Shown one piece after another: positions 1 to 6,537 of a DNA stretch of 13,688 nucleotides (its first letter is position 1; every line of letters begins with the position of its first letter). The notes under the pieces were generated by a model. The model searched no databases, was not told the origin of the DNA, and saw only the letters and a program-made list of their open reading frames with translations. Source of the stretch: Betaproteobacteria bacterium. Lineage in GTDB: Bacteria; Pseudomonadota; Gammaproteobacteria; Burkholderiales; Thiobacillaceae. The position numbers were made by a program, and so were the translations under genes. The stretch covers positions 1 to 13,688 of the forward strand of contig JAIFLB010000093.1 of the NCBI GenBank assembly GCA_020049245.1. The letters are read 5' to 3'.

Positions 1-2379
1 AGACTGCCAGTTCGGACGTACCACCACTGTGACAGTCTCGGAAGCGCCGCTGGCCATGCTGCCGACCGCGCAGTTGAGGGTATGCGTACCGGGACCAAAA
101 CTGTCACCCACGGTCATGTTGGCACAGGAACCCTGGCTGGGCGTGACGGAGACCAACGTGAACCCCGCATCGCCAACGGGCACGGTGAACGCATCCGCCA
201 CCGTGACGCCGGCAGCAGAAGAGGGACCGTTGTTGCGGAAGGTCAGCACATAGGTGGCGTTGACGCCCGCCTTCACCGTTGAGGGCGTGACATTCTTGGT
301 CTGCATCTCGACATCGGCGATACGGTCCACCGTCACTGTGGCCTGGGCGCTGTTATTAACGGAGTTGGGGTCGCCGAGGGTGGTCGACGTAACGCTGGCG
401 GTATTGATCAGGGGACCGTCTGTCAGCGGCCGGGTAACAGTGACGGTGAACGTCGCGGTCCTGCCGTTTTCGATCTTGCCGCCGGTCTGGGTGCAGGTCA
501 CCGTGGAACCGGTGGTGCAATTGAACGTAGGTTGCGCGCCGACGTTGTTGCTGCCGGTCAGGCTGGCGGTGACGCCCGTGCCGGTGACATGGCCCGGGAT
601 GGAGTCGGTGACGACCACGCCATTGGCATCGCCAGGACCGTTATTGGTAACGACCAGGGTATAGGTGATCGCCGATTCGGTATCTGCCAGCGTGGTGTTG
701 CCACCGGCATCGGCGCTCTTGCTGATGGCAAGATCAGCGGACAAGGCGCTGGCGGTTGATGTGACGCTGCGGGTTTGGCAATCGTTGGCCGCTACCGCAT
801 CACCCGGCCCGACGCCGGAATAAACCGCACAGGCGGTGTTGGCCAACGCACCGGCCGCGCCAGCGGTGGTGACCATCGTCAAGGCCGATGTTTGTGCCCC
901 CATTGCCAGCGCGGCGCTGTAGGTACAAGTCACCACATTGCCGACTGGCCCGCCGCAACTCCAGTTGCTACCTGTTCCAGAAACGAAGGTTTCACTCGCA
1001 GACAGGGTCTCGGTGATGCTGATGGAGCCGGCGCCTGCCGCGCGCGGACCGCCATTGGCGACCCGGATCGTGCTGGTCATGTTGGCGCCTTCAGCGACCG
1101 GGTCCGGTGTCTTTGTCTTGGTTACCGACAGATCAACCCCATCCGGGGCAACAGTGAAATTCAGGTCTTGCTGATCATTCCCCGAAACTGGGTCAGGCAA
1201 ATCGGCACTATCGATCTCGACATGATTGGTAAACGACTGGCTGGAAACGACCGTGTCGGCGGTAGCGGTAAGCGTGATGGGGGCGGCACCCAAGCTGAAA
1301 CTGGGGCGCGTACACGTTACAACCTGACCTGCATTGCCACACGTCCAGCCGCTGCCACTGGCGGTGAGGAAGCTGAAGCCGGCCGGCAGCGTGTCGCTGA
1401 CACTCACTGTGGTCGCCGTGAACGGGCCGTTATTGACCGGCGTCAGCGTGAAGGTGGCGGTCTGGCCGCTGATCACGGTGGTGGGCGAGACACTCTTGGT
1501 TACACCCAGGTCTGTACCCTGAATCACCTCAACATTGGCGGTTACCGTGTTGTTGGGGTCTGGGTCGGCGGTGGTTGCACTCACCGTTGCTGTGTTGGTC
1601 AGGGTACCGGTGACCGCGCCGGTAACGCGCCCGACAATACTGATATCGGGTGCACTAACGCCATTCGCCAAAGCGCTGCGCGTACACGTCACCACCTGGC
1701 CAGCGTTACCGCAACTCCAGCCGGTACCAGAGGCGGAAACATAGGTCATGTTGGTGGGCAGGGTATCGGTGACGGTCAGGCTGGCCGCGTCATTCGGGCC
1801 CGCATTGGTCACCCCCAGGGTGAAGGTCGCGTTGGCACCGGCAACCACGGTGGCAGGCGGCTGCGGACTCGCTGTTTTGGTCAGCACCAGATCAGCGCCA
1901 TCGTCGATGGTCGTCGTCTGAGACAAGCTGTTATTGCCCCCTGCCGGGTCTTCGATGGCGGTCACGCTGGCGGTTGCATTGACAGTGGTTCCGGTGCCGG
2001 CTGTCGTACGCACAACGACGTCAATCGTCTTGACCGGCCCACCCCCCAGACTGCCCAGCAGGCTGCCCATGTTGCAGGTCACCGTACCGGGGTTGCCTGC
2101 ATGGCTACATCCCTGGCCGCTGGTAACCGAGACAAACTGAGTCGTAGCAGGTAACGGCAGCGTCAACAAGACGCCAGTCGCCGTATCCGCTGCGTTGTTC
2201 TCCACATTCAGCGTATAGGTATAGGTGCCGCCGCGTGTTGCCGGATCGGGGGTGTCTGTGAACTGGGACAGCTGAATATCGACAGCTTGCGCCAGCGAGG
2301 ACACACTCAGGGCTGTAAGCATCAGAATCCCGCGCAGCCAGCGCCCGCACCTACCAAGCTGAAATCCGTTGAACATCAT
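1..2379 (-). CDS. Secreted DUF11-repeat surface protein, N-terminal 793 codons (3' end beyond window)
   Basis: The frame is open on the minus strand from ATG 2379 to the window edge, so the gene is partial. Residues 1-32 look like a signal peptide: an Arg-rich start (GRCGRWLRG), a hydrophobic core (ILMLTALSVSSL) and an AQA cleavage site. About six tandem repeats follow, near residues 33-158, 161-287, 288-408, 415-542, 548-684 and 688 onward. Each shows the DUF11 pattern: D/A-L-x-V/I-T/S-K, then a T-Y-T/F-T-L-x-V-x-N-x-G-P strand, then V-x-D-x-L-P, and ends in an NTA/ATV strand near D-P-x-x-x-N-N. Each repeat has a Cys pair (C91/C102, C223/C232, C347/C356, C475/C485, C621/C629, C752/C770), probably disulphides formed outside the cytoplasm. 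Such proteins are usually secreted adhesin or matrix-like products, and the exact role is unknown. ATG 2376 is an alternative start. AAAGG about 8 nt upstream may be the ribosome site. Confidence 0.88.
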   Translation of the reverse strand, partial: MMFNGFQLGRCGRWLRGILMLTALSVSSLAQAVDIQLSQFTDTPDPATRGGTYTYTLNVENNAADTATGVLLTLPLPATTQFVSVTSGQGCSHAGNPGTVTCNMGSLLGSLGGGPVKTIDVVVRTTAGTGTTVNATASVTAIEDPAGGNNSLSQTTTIDDGADLVLTKTASPQPPATVVAGANATFTLGVTNAGPNDAASLTVTDTLPTNMTYVSASGTGWSCGNAGQVVTCTRSALANGVSAPDISIVGRVTGAVTGTLTNTATVSATTADPDPNNTVTANVEVIQGTDLGVTKSVSPTTVISGQTATFTLTPVNNGPFTATTVSVSDTLPAGFSFLTASGSGWTCGNAGQVVTCTRPSFSLGAAPITLTATADTVVSSQSFTNHVEIDSADLPDPVSGNDQQDLNFTVAPDGVDLSVTKTKTPDPVAEGANMTSTIRVANGGPRAAGAGSISITETLSASETFVSGTGSNWSCGGPVGNVVTCTYSAALAMGAQTSALTMVTTAGAAGALANTACAVYSGVGPGDAVAANDCQTRSVTSTASALSADLAISKSADAGGNTTLADTESAITYTLVVTNNGPGDANGVVVTDSIPGHVTGTGVTASLTGSNNVGAQPTFNCTTGSTVTCTQTGGKIENGRTATFTVTVTRPLTDGPLINTASVTSTTLGDPNSVNNSAQATVTVDRIADVEMQTKNVTPSTVKAGVNATYVLTFRNNGPSSAAGVTVADAFTVPVGDAGFTLVSVTPSQGSCANMTVGDSFGPGTHTLNCAVGSMASGASETVTVVVRPNWQS

Positions 2380-2397
2380 ATCCAGACCTTTAACCCG

Positions 2398-2410
2398 CAA
2401 GAAATTCTTG
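2398..2410. repeat. Short inverted repeat between divergent starts
   Basis: CAAGAA and TTCTTG flank a single A in the 122-bp gap between the DUF11 gene start (2379) and the polA start (2502). It sits about 20 nt upstream of the DUF11 gene start. It could be an operator for a dimeric regulator of that gene, but a 13-nt AT-rich imperfect palindrome can also arise by chance. Nothing else here identifies a binding protein. Confidence 0.25.
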
Positions 2411-2485
2411 AGATAGTAATTGAAGGCAACGCTCTAAACAGGTGATTTGCCTCACAAAACCACTCTGATGTTCCGATACCCAACC

Positions 2486-2491
2486 TATAAA
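2486..2491 (+). promoter_or_regulatory. Possible polA -10 element
   Basis: TATAAA matches the sigma-70 -10 consensus in five of six positions. No good -35 hexamer lies 16-18 nt upstream. It sits so close to the polA ATG (2502) that the transcript would have only a few untranslated bases. This fits the absence of any Shine-Dalgarno sequence before that ATG, but it remains a guess. Confidence 0.3.
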
Positions 2492-2764
2492 CAATCAAGC
2501 CATGCCCCACACAATCCTCCTGGTCGATGGCTCCAGCTATCTCTACCGCGCCTTCCACGCCCTGCCCGACCTGCGCAACCCGGAAGGCCAGCCCACCGGC
2601 GCGCTGTATGGCGTCATCAACATGCTGAAGAAGCTGCGCAAGGATTACCCGAGCGCCTACGCCGCCTGCGTGTTCGACGCCAAGGGCAAGACTTTCCGCG
2701 ACGACTGGTATCCGCAATACAAGGCCAATCGACCGTCGATGCCGGACGATCTGGTGAGCCAGAT

Positions 2765-2785
2765 TGCGCGATGGTCGATGGCGTT
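2765..2785 (+). other. polA: Deletion junction in polA
   Basis: The first frame reads Q-I up to 2765 and the second frame is good from GGCGTTGAG (G-V-E) at 2780. Only 14 nt lie between, whereas E. coli PolA has 18 residues (54 nt) there. About 40 nt are therefore missing, a number not divisible by three, which explains the frame change. ATG 2771 is in the downstream frame, and GGTGAG at 2753-2758 lies 12 nt before it, so a weak translational restart is conceivable. Because conserved residues are absent, this is a deletion and not a programmed slip. Confidence 0.75.
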
Positions 2786-3304
2786 GAGGCGGACGATGTG
2801 ATCGGCACGCTGACCCGACAGGCCGACGCAGCCGGCATGCAGGCGGTGGTGTCGACCGGCGACAAGGATCTGGCGCAACTGGTGACGCCGCAGGTCAGCC
2901 TGATCAACACGATGACCAACGAAGTGCTGGACGAAGCCGGCGTGCTGGCCAAGTTCGGCGTGCCACCGGCGCGCATCGTCGATTACCTGACGTTGATCGG
3001 CGACACGGTGGACAACGTGCCCGGCGTGCCCAAGGTCGGCCCGAAGACGGCGGTCAAATGGCTGGCGGAATTCGGCGATCTGGAGGCCTTGATGGCGCGC
3101 GCCGGCGAGGTCAAGGGCGCGGTCGGCGAAAACCTGCGCAATGCGCTCGACTGGCTGCCGATGGGGCGCAAGCTGATCACCGTCAAATGCGATGTCGAAC
3201 TGCCGCAACGCCTGGATCAACTCGACTGGAAGCCGGAAGACCGCGAGACGCTGGCGTCGCTGTTTGCCAAATACAATTTCCGCACCTGGCTGCGCGAGGT
3301 TTCG

Positions 3305-3347
3305 CTCCCCTCCCCCGCAAGCGGGGGAGGGGCTGGGGGAGAGGGAG
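3305..3347 (+). repeat. REP-like palindrome, left copy, inside polA
   Basis: The hairpin has arms CCCCTCCCCCG (3307-3317) and CGGGGGAGGGG (3322-3332), an 11-bp perfect stem around CAAG. A GGGGGAGAGGGAG tail follows. This is the layout of REP-type elements common between genes in proteobacteria. Here it lies inside the polA reading frame and is translated as a Pro/Gly/Ser-rich stretch. Its partner at 3445-3483 is the same element in the opposite orientation. Confidence 0.75.
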
Positions 3348-3444
3348 AATTGGCTGACGTTCTTGGGCAGCCTAGTCGGTTGGCTGGTAGTTCCATCAGA
3401 GAGGGTAAGGCGCTCGATCAATCGACAACGCCAGATCAACCCGC

Positions 3445-3483
3445 TCGCCCTCTCCCCAACCCTCCCCCAGAGGGGGAGGGGGC
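3445..3483 (-). repeat. REP-like palindrome, right inverted copy, inside polA
   Basis: The hairpin has arms CCCTCCCCC (3460-3468) and GGGGGAGGG (3472-3480) around AGA, preceded by GCCCTCTCCCCAA. Its reverse complement aligns with the left copy at 3305-3347, including the tail, so the two form an inverted REP doublet with about 97 nt between. The peptide here is Pro/Gly/Glu-rich (LPNPPPEGEGA). It ends just before the proofreading domain resumes at HYETILDEATL. Such doublets are typically spread by REP-associated tyrosine transposases (RAYT); none is visible in this window. Confidence 0.75.
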
Positions 3484-5303
3484 AACATCGCGCCACTACG
3501 AAACGATCCTCGACGAAGCCACTCTGGCCCGCTGGCTGGACAAACTCGCCGCCGCCAACCTGATCTGCCTCGATACAGAAACCACCAGCCTCGATCCGAT
3601 GGCGGCGCAACTGGTCGGCCTGTCGTTTAGCGTCGATGCCGGCGAAGCGGCTTATCTGCCGCTGGCGCATCGTTATGCCGGTGCGCCGGCACAGTTGCCG
3701 CTCGATTCCACGCTGGCGCGGCTGAAACCCCTGCTGGAAGACGCCGGCAAGGCGAAGGTCGGCCAGAACCTGAAATATGACTGGCATGTGCTGATGAACC
3801 ACGGCATCCATCTGCACGGCATCGCGCACGACACGCTGCTGCAAAGCTACGTGCTGGAGGCGCATGAGCGGCACGACATGGACACGCTGGCGGCACGGCA
3901 TCTGGGCGAGAAAACGATCAAATATGAAGAAGTCTGCGGCAAGGGTGCCGGCCAGATCGGTTTCGACCAAGTCGACATCGAGCGAGCCAGCACTTACGCC
4001 GCCGAAGATGCAGACATCACGCTGCGTCTGCATCAGCGCATGCACCCGGCGTTGGTCGCGGAACCGCATCTGGAATCGGTGTACCGCGACATCGAAATGC
4101 CGTTGCTGCCGATCCTGGCGCGCGTCGAACGCAACGGCGTCAAGCTTGATGCCGATTTGCTGCGCGCGCATTCCGGCACGCTGGCGCTGGAGATGGTGGC
4201 GCTGGAAAGCAAGGCGCATCAGGCTGCCGGCCAGCCGTTCAACCTGAACTCGCCAAAACAACTGGGCGAAATCCTGTTCAACCAGCTCGGCCTGAAGCCG
4301 AAGAAAAAGACGCCCGGCGGCGCGCCTTCGACGAACGAGGATGCGTTGCAGGAGTTGGCGCTGGATCATCCGCTTCCGAAACTGATCCTCGACTATCGCG
4401 GCCTGGCGAAGCTGAAATCGACCTACACCGACAAGCTGCCGAATATGGTCAATCCGCGCACCGGCCGCGTGCACACCAACTATTCACAGGCGGTGGCGGT
4501 GACCGGGCGACTGTCTTCCAACGACCCAAATCTGCAGAACATCCCGGTGCGCAGCGCCGAAGGCCGCAAGATTCGCGAGGCGTTCATCGCCGATGCCGGC
4601 AACGTCATCGTCTCGGCCGATTACTCGCAGATCGAATTGCGCATCATGGCGCACCTGTCCGGCGACGCCAGTCTGCTGCAAGCCTTCGCGATGGATGCCG
4701 ACATCCACGCCGCCACCGCCGCCGAAGTGCAGGGTGTCGATCTGGCATCGGTGACGCCGGACATGCGGCGGATGGCGAAAGCGGTCAACTTCGGCCTGAT
4801 CTACGGCATGTCGGCGTTCGGCCTGGCGGCGCAACTGAACGTCGAACGCAACGTGGCGCAGGCGTATATCGACCGTTACTTCGCTCGCTATCCCGGCGTG
4901 CTGGATTACATGAACCGCACGCGCGAACAGGCGAAGCAACATGGCTATGTCGAAACGCTGTTCGGCCGCCGCCTCTATCTGCCGGAAATCCGCAGCAACG
5001 GCCCGCGCCGCCAGGGCGCCGAACGCGCCGCGATCAACGCGCCGATGCAGGGCACGGCGGCCGATCTGATCAAGCTGGCGATGATCGCGGTGCAGGGCTG
5101 GCTGGATGAAACCGGCCTGCAATCCAGACTGATCATGCAGGTGCACGACGAACTGGTGCTGGAAGTGCCGCAAAGCGAGCTGGAAGCCGTCCGCGTCGGC
5201 CTGCCGCAAAAGATGTGCGGCGTGGCGCAACTGAATGTGCCGCTGAAGGCGGAAGTCGGCGTCGGCGCGAACTGGGAGGCGGCGCACTGAATGGCGCCGC
5301 CCG

Positions 5304-5326
5304 CAGGCTGCCGGATCAGGCTGCCG
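5304..5326. repeat. 10-bp direct repeat between convergent gene ends
   Basis: CAGGCTGCCG occurs at 5304-5313 and again at 5317-5326, spanning the gap between the polA stop (5290) and the mscS-like stop (5316-5318). The second copy encodes the end of the channel protein. No hairpin with a T-run is visible, so no rho-independent terminator can be assigned to either gene. Confidence 0.4.
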
Positions 5327-6137
5327 CTTGCGTGATCATCATCTGCGCCGGCATCGGCGCCGGGAAACCGGCGGCAGCGAGTGATTCGCGGATCGTGCGA
5401 TTGCCGTCGAAATACACCTGCCAGTAATGATCGGTATGGCAGAACGGGCGCACCGCCAGAATCGGGCCAACCAGGTTGAAATCGAGGATTTCGACTTCGA
5501 CCGCTGGATCATTCAGCACATTCGGTATGGCGGCGATCTTTTCGCGCAGCAGCAACATCGCCGCAACATGATCGGCGGAACCCGCCAGCTGGCATTTCAG
5601 TTCGACACGACGATACGGGTTGCTGCTGAAATTCTGGATCGTGTCGCCGAATATCTTTGCATTGCCGACCAGCGTCATCACGTTGTCCGGCGTATCCAGC
5701 GTACTGGCGAAAAGACCGATTTCCTTGACCGTGCCGGTGATGCCGCCAATGGTGACGAAATCGCCCACCTTGAATGGCTTCAGCACAATCAGGAACGCAC
5801 CGGCCGCGAAATTCGACAGCAAGCCGCCCCAGGCGGCGCCAATCGCAATACCAACACCGGCGACCAGCGCCGCAAAGCTGGTGGTCTCGACGCCGAAGTA
5901 ACCCAGGATGGCAACCACCAGCACGATGTTCAGCGTTACCCCGACAAAGCTGCCGATGTAACGCATCAGGGTCGGGTCCACCTTCTGCCGGCCCAGCGCG
6001 CTTTGCAGCATGCGGCCGACCAGACCGATCAACCAGCGGCCGACGATCCAGAAGACAATCGCCGCCAGCACCTTGAAGCCGGCGTCGGTGGCGTACTGCA
6101 GGACCAGATCGGAATATTGTTGCAGCGTGTTTTGCAT
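5316..6137 (-). CDS. Small-conductance mechanosensitive channel, MscS family
   Basis: This 273-residue inner-membrane protein probably opens under membrane tension to release solutes during hypo-osmotic shock. It has the short three-helix MscS plan. Hydrophobic segments lie near residues 18-38 (FKVLAAIVFWIVGRWLIGLVG), 60-82 (YIGSFVGVTLNIVLVVAILGYF) and 85-123. The last is the Gly/Ala-rich pore helix (FAALVAGVGIAIGAAWGGLL) followed by LSNFAAGAFLIVLKPFKVGDFV. The beta domain shows GGITGTVKEIGLF and the family N-x-x-I pattern, seen here as NAKIFGDTIQNFS. A cytoplasmic alpha/beta part with VRPFCHTDHYWQVYFD ends at QAAA. Start ATG 6137 was chosen because TGAGGTGA (6143-6150) lies just upstream; a GTG at 6146 would overlap that ribosome site. 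The length is close to E. coli MscS (286). It converges on polA with 25 nt between the stops and is divergent from the aro leader region. Confidence 0.9.
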   Translation of the reverse strand: MQNTLQQYSDLVLQYATDAGFKVLAAIVFWIVGRWLIGLVGRMLQSALGRQKVDPTLMRYIGSFVGVTLNIVLVVAILGYFGVETTSFAALVAGVGIAIGAAWGGLLSNFAAGAFLIVLKPFKVGDFVTIGGITGTVKEIGLFASTLDTPDNVMTLVGNAKIFGDTIQNFSSNPYRRVELKCQLAGSADHVAAMLLLREKIAAIPNVLNDPAVEVEILDFNLVGPILAVRPFCHTDHYWQVYFDGNRTIRESLAAAGFPAPMPAQMMITQAAA

Positions 6138-6163
6138 CGAAATCACCTCATGTTTGTTGTCGA

Positions 6164-6193
6164 ATAAAACGGATCAGCCTCGTGGCTGTTCAA
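6164..6193 (-). promoter_or_regulatory. Possible promoter of the mscS-like gene
   Basis: Read on the minus strand, TTGAAC (6193-6188) and TTTTAT (6169-6164) are separated by 18 nt and lie just upstream of the ribosome site of the channel gene. Both hexamers match consensus in only about four of six positions. The assignment rests on spacing and location. Confidence 0.3.
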
Positions 6194-6297
6194 ATTTTGC
6201 CCATGCAGGACGGCAAGATCACCATCAATGTCAGCGCGAATCACACAGTCGCAACAACTGCAGGCCGGCTTTTGCCATGAATGCGGTCCCACGACCA

Positions 6298-6306
6298 TGC
6301 TATAGA
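6298..6306 (+). promoter_or_regulatory. Possible extended -10 promoter of the aro leader transcript
   Basis: TGCTATAGA has the TGN extension followed by a -10-like TATAGA. Transcription would start near 6313, about 60 nt before the leader-peptide ATG. TTGCCA at 6272-6277 resembles a -35 box but is 23 nt away, too far to pair with it normally. No better promoter is visible upstream of the attenuator. Confidence 0.3.
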
Positions 6307-6372
6307 TCACAGGAATCCGCCCGCATTACGCGGCTTGTTGCAGGGCAGCATCCTCTGTTAGCATCGGCCCCT

Positions 6373-6438
6373 ATGAACATGATTTGTCAGCACTTTTTTC
6401 GATTTACCCCGCAGCCTTTGGCGGCCGGGAAGATTTGA
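6373..6438 (+). CDS. Phe-rich leader peptide of the DAHP synthase attenuator
   Basis: A 21-codon reading frame begins MNMICQHFFRFTPQP and ends at TGA 6436-6438. Three Phe codons fall within four positions (6394-6405), as in the E. coli leaders pheL and pheM. It probably has no function as a protein; ribosome progress along it would sense charged tRNA-Phe. A ribosome stalled on the Phe codons leaves 6418-6431 free to form the antiterminator. One that reaches the stop codon covers that segment and lets the terminator at 6478-6504 form. No strong Shine-Dalgarno is visible before ATG 6373; ATG 6379 is an alternative start. No Trp or Tyr codons are present, so phenylalanine is the likely effector. 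Confidence 0.65.
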   Translation: MNMICQHFFRFTPQPLAAGKI

Positions 6439-6488
6439 CGCATCCGTGTTGACGTAAACGCAGTCTCAGATTCCCCGAAAACCGCCAG
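6418..6488 (+). promoter_or_regulatory. Candidate Phe transcription attenuator (antiterminator pairing)
   Basis: The end of the leader peptide frame can pair with the 5' arm of the downstream terminator. TGGCGG (6419-6424) pairs with CCGCCA (6482-6487), with a G-U pair at 6418/6488. GGGAA (6427-6431) pairs with TTCCC (6471-6475), and C6426 can pair with G6477. That gives about 12 pairs with a small internal loop. This fold and the terminator both need 6482-6488, so they exclude each other, and the leader stop codon sits just downstream of the 5' strand. The geometry matches ribosome-mediated attenuation. It is inferred from pairing by eye, with no energy calculation. Confidence 0.65.
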
Positions 6489-6504
6489 CCCGCTGGCGGT
6501 TTTT
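6478..6504 (+). terminator. Rho-independent terminator (attenuator) before aroG
   Basis: AAAACCGCCAG (6478-6488) and CTGGCGGTTTT (6493-6503) form an 11-bp stem around a CCCG loop, followed directly by the T-run (6500-6504). It lies 33 nt upstream of the DAHP synthase ATG. The only reading frame ending before it on this strand is the leader peptide, so it fits an attenuator better than the end of another gene. Confidence 0.8.
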
Positions 6505-6537
6505 CGTTCAGGGCTGGCACCCACTGGAGCAGTAAAA

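Larger units (their letters stand above)
2502..5290 (+). pseudogene. polA: DNA polymerase I, frame broken by a ~40-nt deletion
   Basis: PolA fills gaps and removes RNA primers in replication and repair. The start ATG 2502 gives MPHTILLVDGSSYLYRAF, the family N-terminus. That frame continues through the 5'-nuclease motif FDAKGKTFRD and stops at 2801. The rest continues in another frame from about 2771 (VDGVEADDVIG) to TGA 5288-5290. The 5'-nuclease remainder shows STGDKDLAQLV and GDTVDNVPGVPKVG. The proofreading domain is intact by motif: DTETTS near 3571, GQNLKYD near 3765 and YAAEDAD at 3994-4014. The polymerase domain keeps motif A DYSQIELR from 4619, motif B (R-x-x-x-K-x-x-N-F-G-x-x-Y-G) near 4770-4811 and motif C QVHDEL at 5138-5155. 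Against E. coli PolA recalled from memory, about 13 residues are missing after MPDDLVSQI. The linker contains a translated REP pair. No Shine-Dalgarno precedes the start. Either the gene is damaged, leaving possibly an 839-aa product restarted at ATG 2771, or the deletion is an assembly error. Confidence 0.85.

Noticed and set aside
775..2154. Open plus-strand frame of 459 codons
   Set aside because: It is antisense to the DUF11 protein, rich in Arg, Gly, His and Thr without domain motifs, and explained by the GC-rich codon use of the minus-strand gene.
2447..2501. Upstream start for the second polA frame
   Set aside because: Before about 2771 this frame gives an Arg/Pro-rich peptide unlike PolA, while the 2502 frame gives the conserved N-terminus.
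2765..2801. Programmed ribosomal frameshift in polA
   Set aside because: No slippery heptamer is seen and conserved residues are missing, which points to a deletion.
3301..3486. CRISPR array or intein/intron in polA
   Set aside because: There are only two inverted palindromes, no repeated spacers, no splicing motifs and no need for removal because the frame stays open.
2657..4474. Open minus-strand frame of 605 codons opposite polA
   Set aside because: The other strand has clear PolA motifs throughout; the antisense peptide shows no recognisable domain.
5427..6167. Open plus-strand frame of 246 codons
   Set aside because: It is antisense to the MscS-family gene, which has its own ribosome site, pore helix and family motifs.
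6478..6504. Terminator belonging to an upstream plus-strand gene
   Set aside because: No plus-strand gene other than the leader peptide ends before it; the next gene to the left is on the minus strand.
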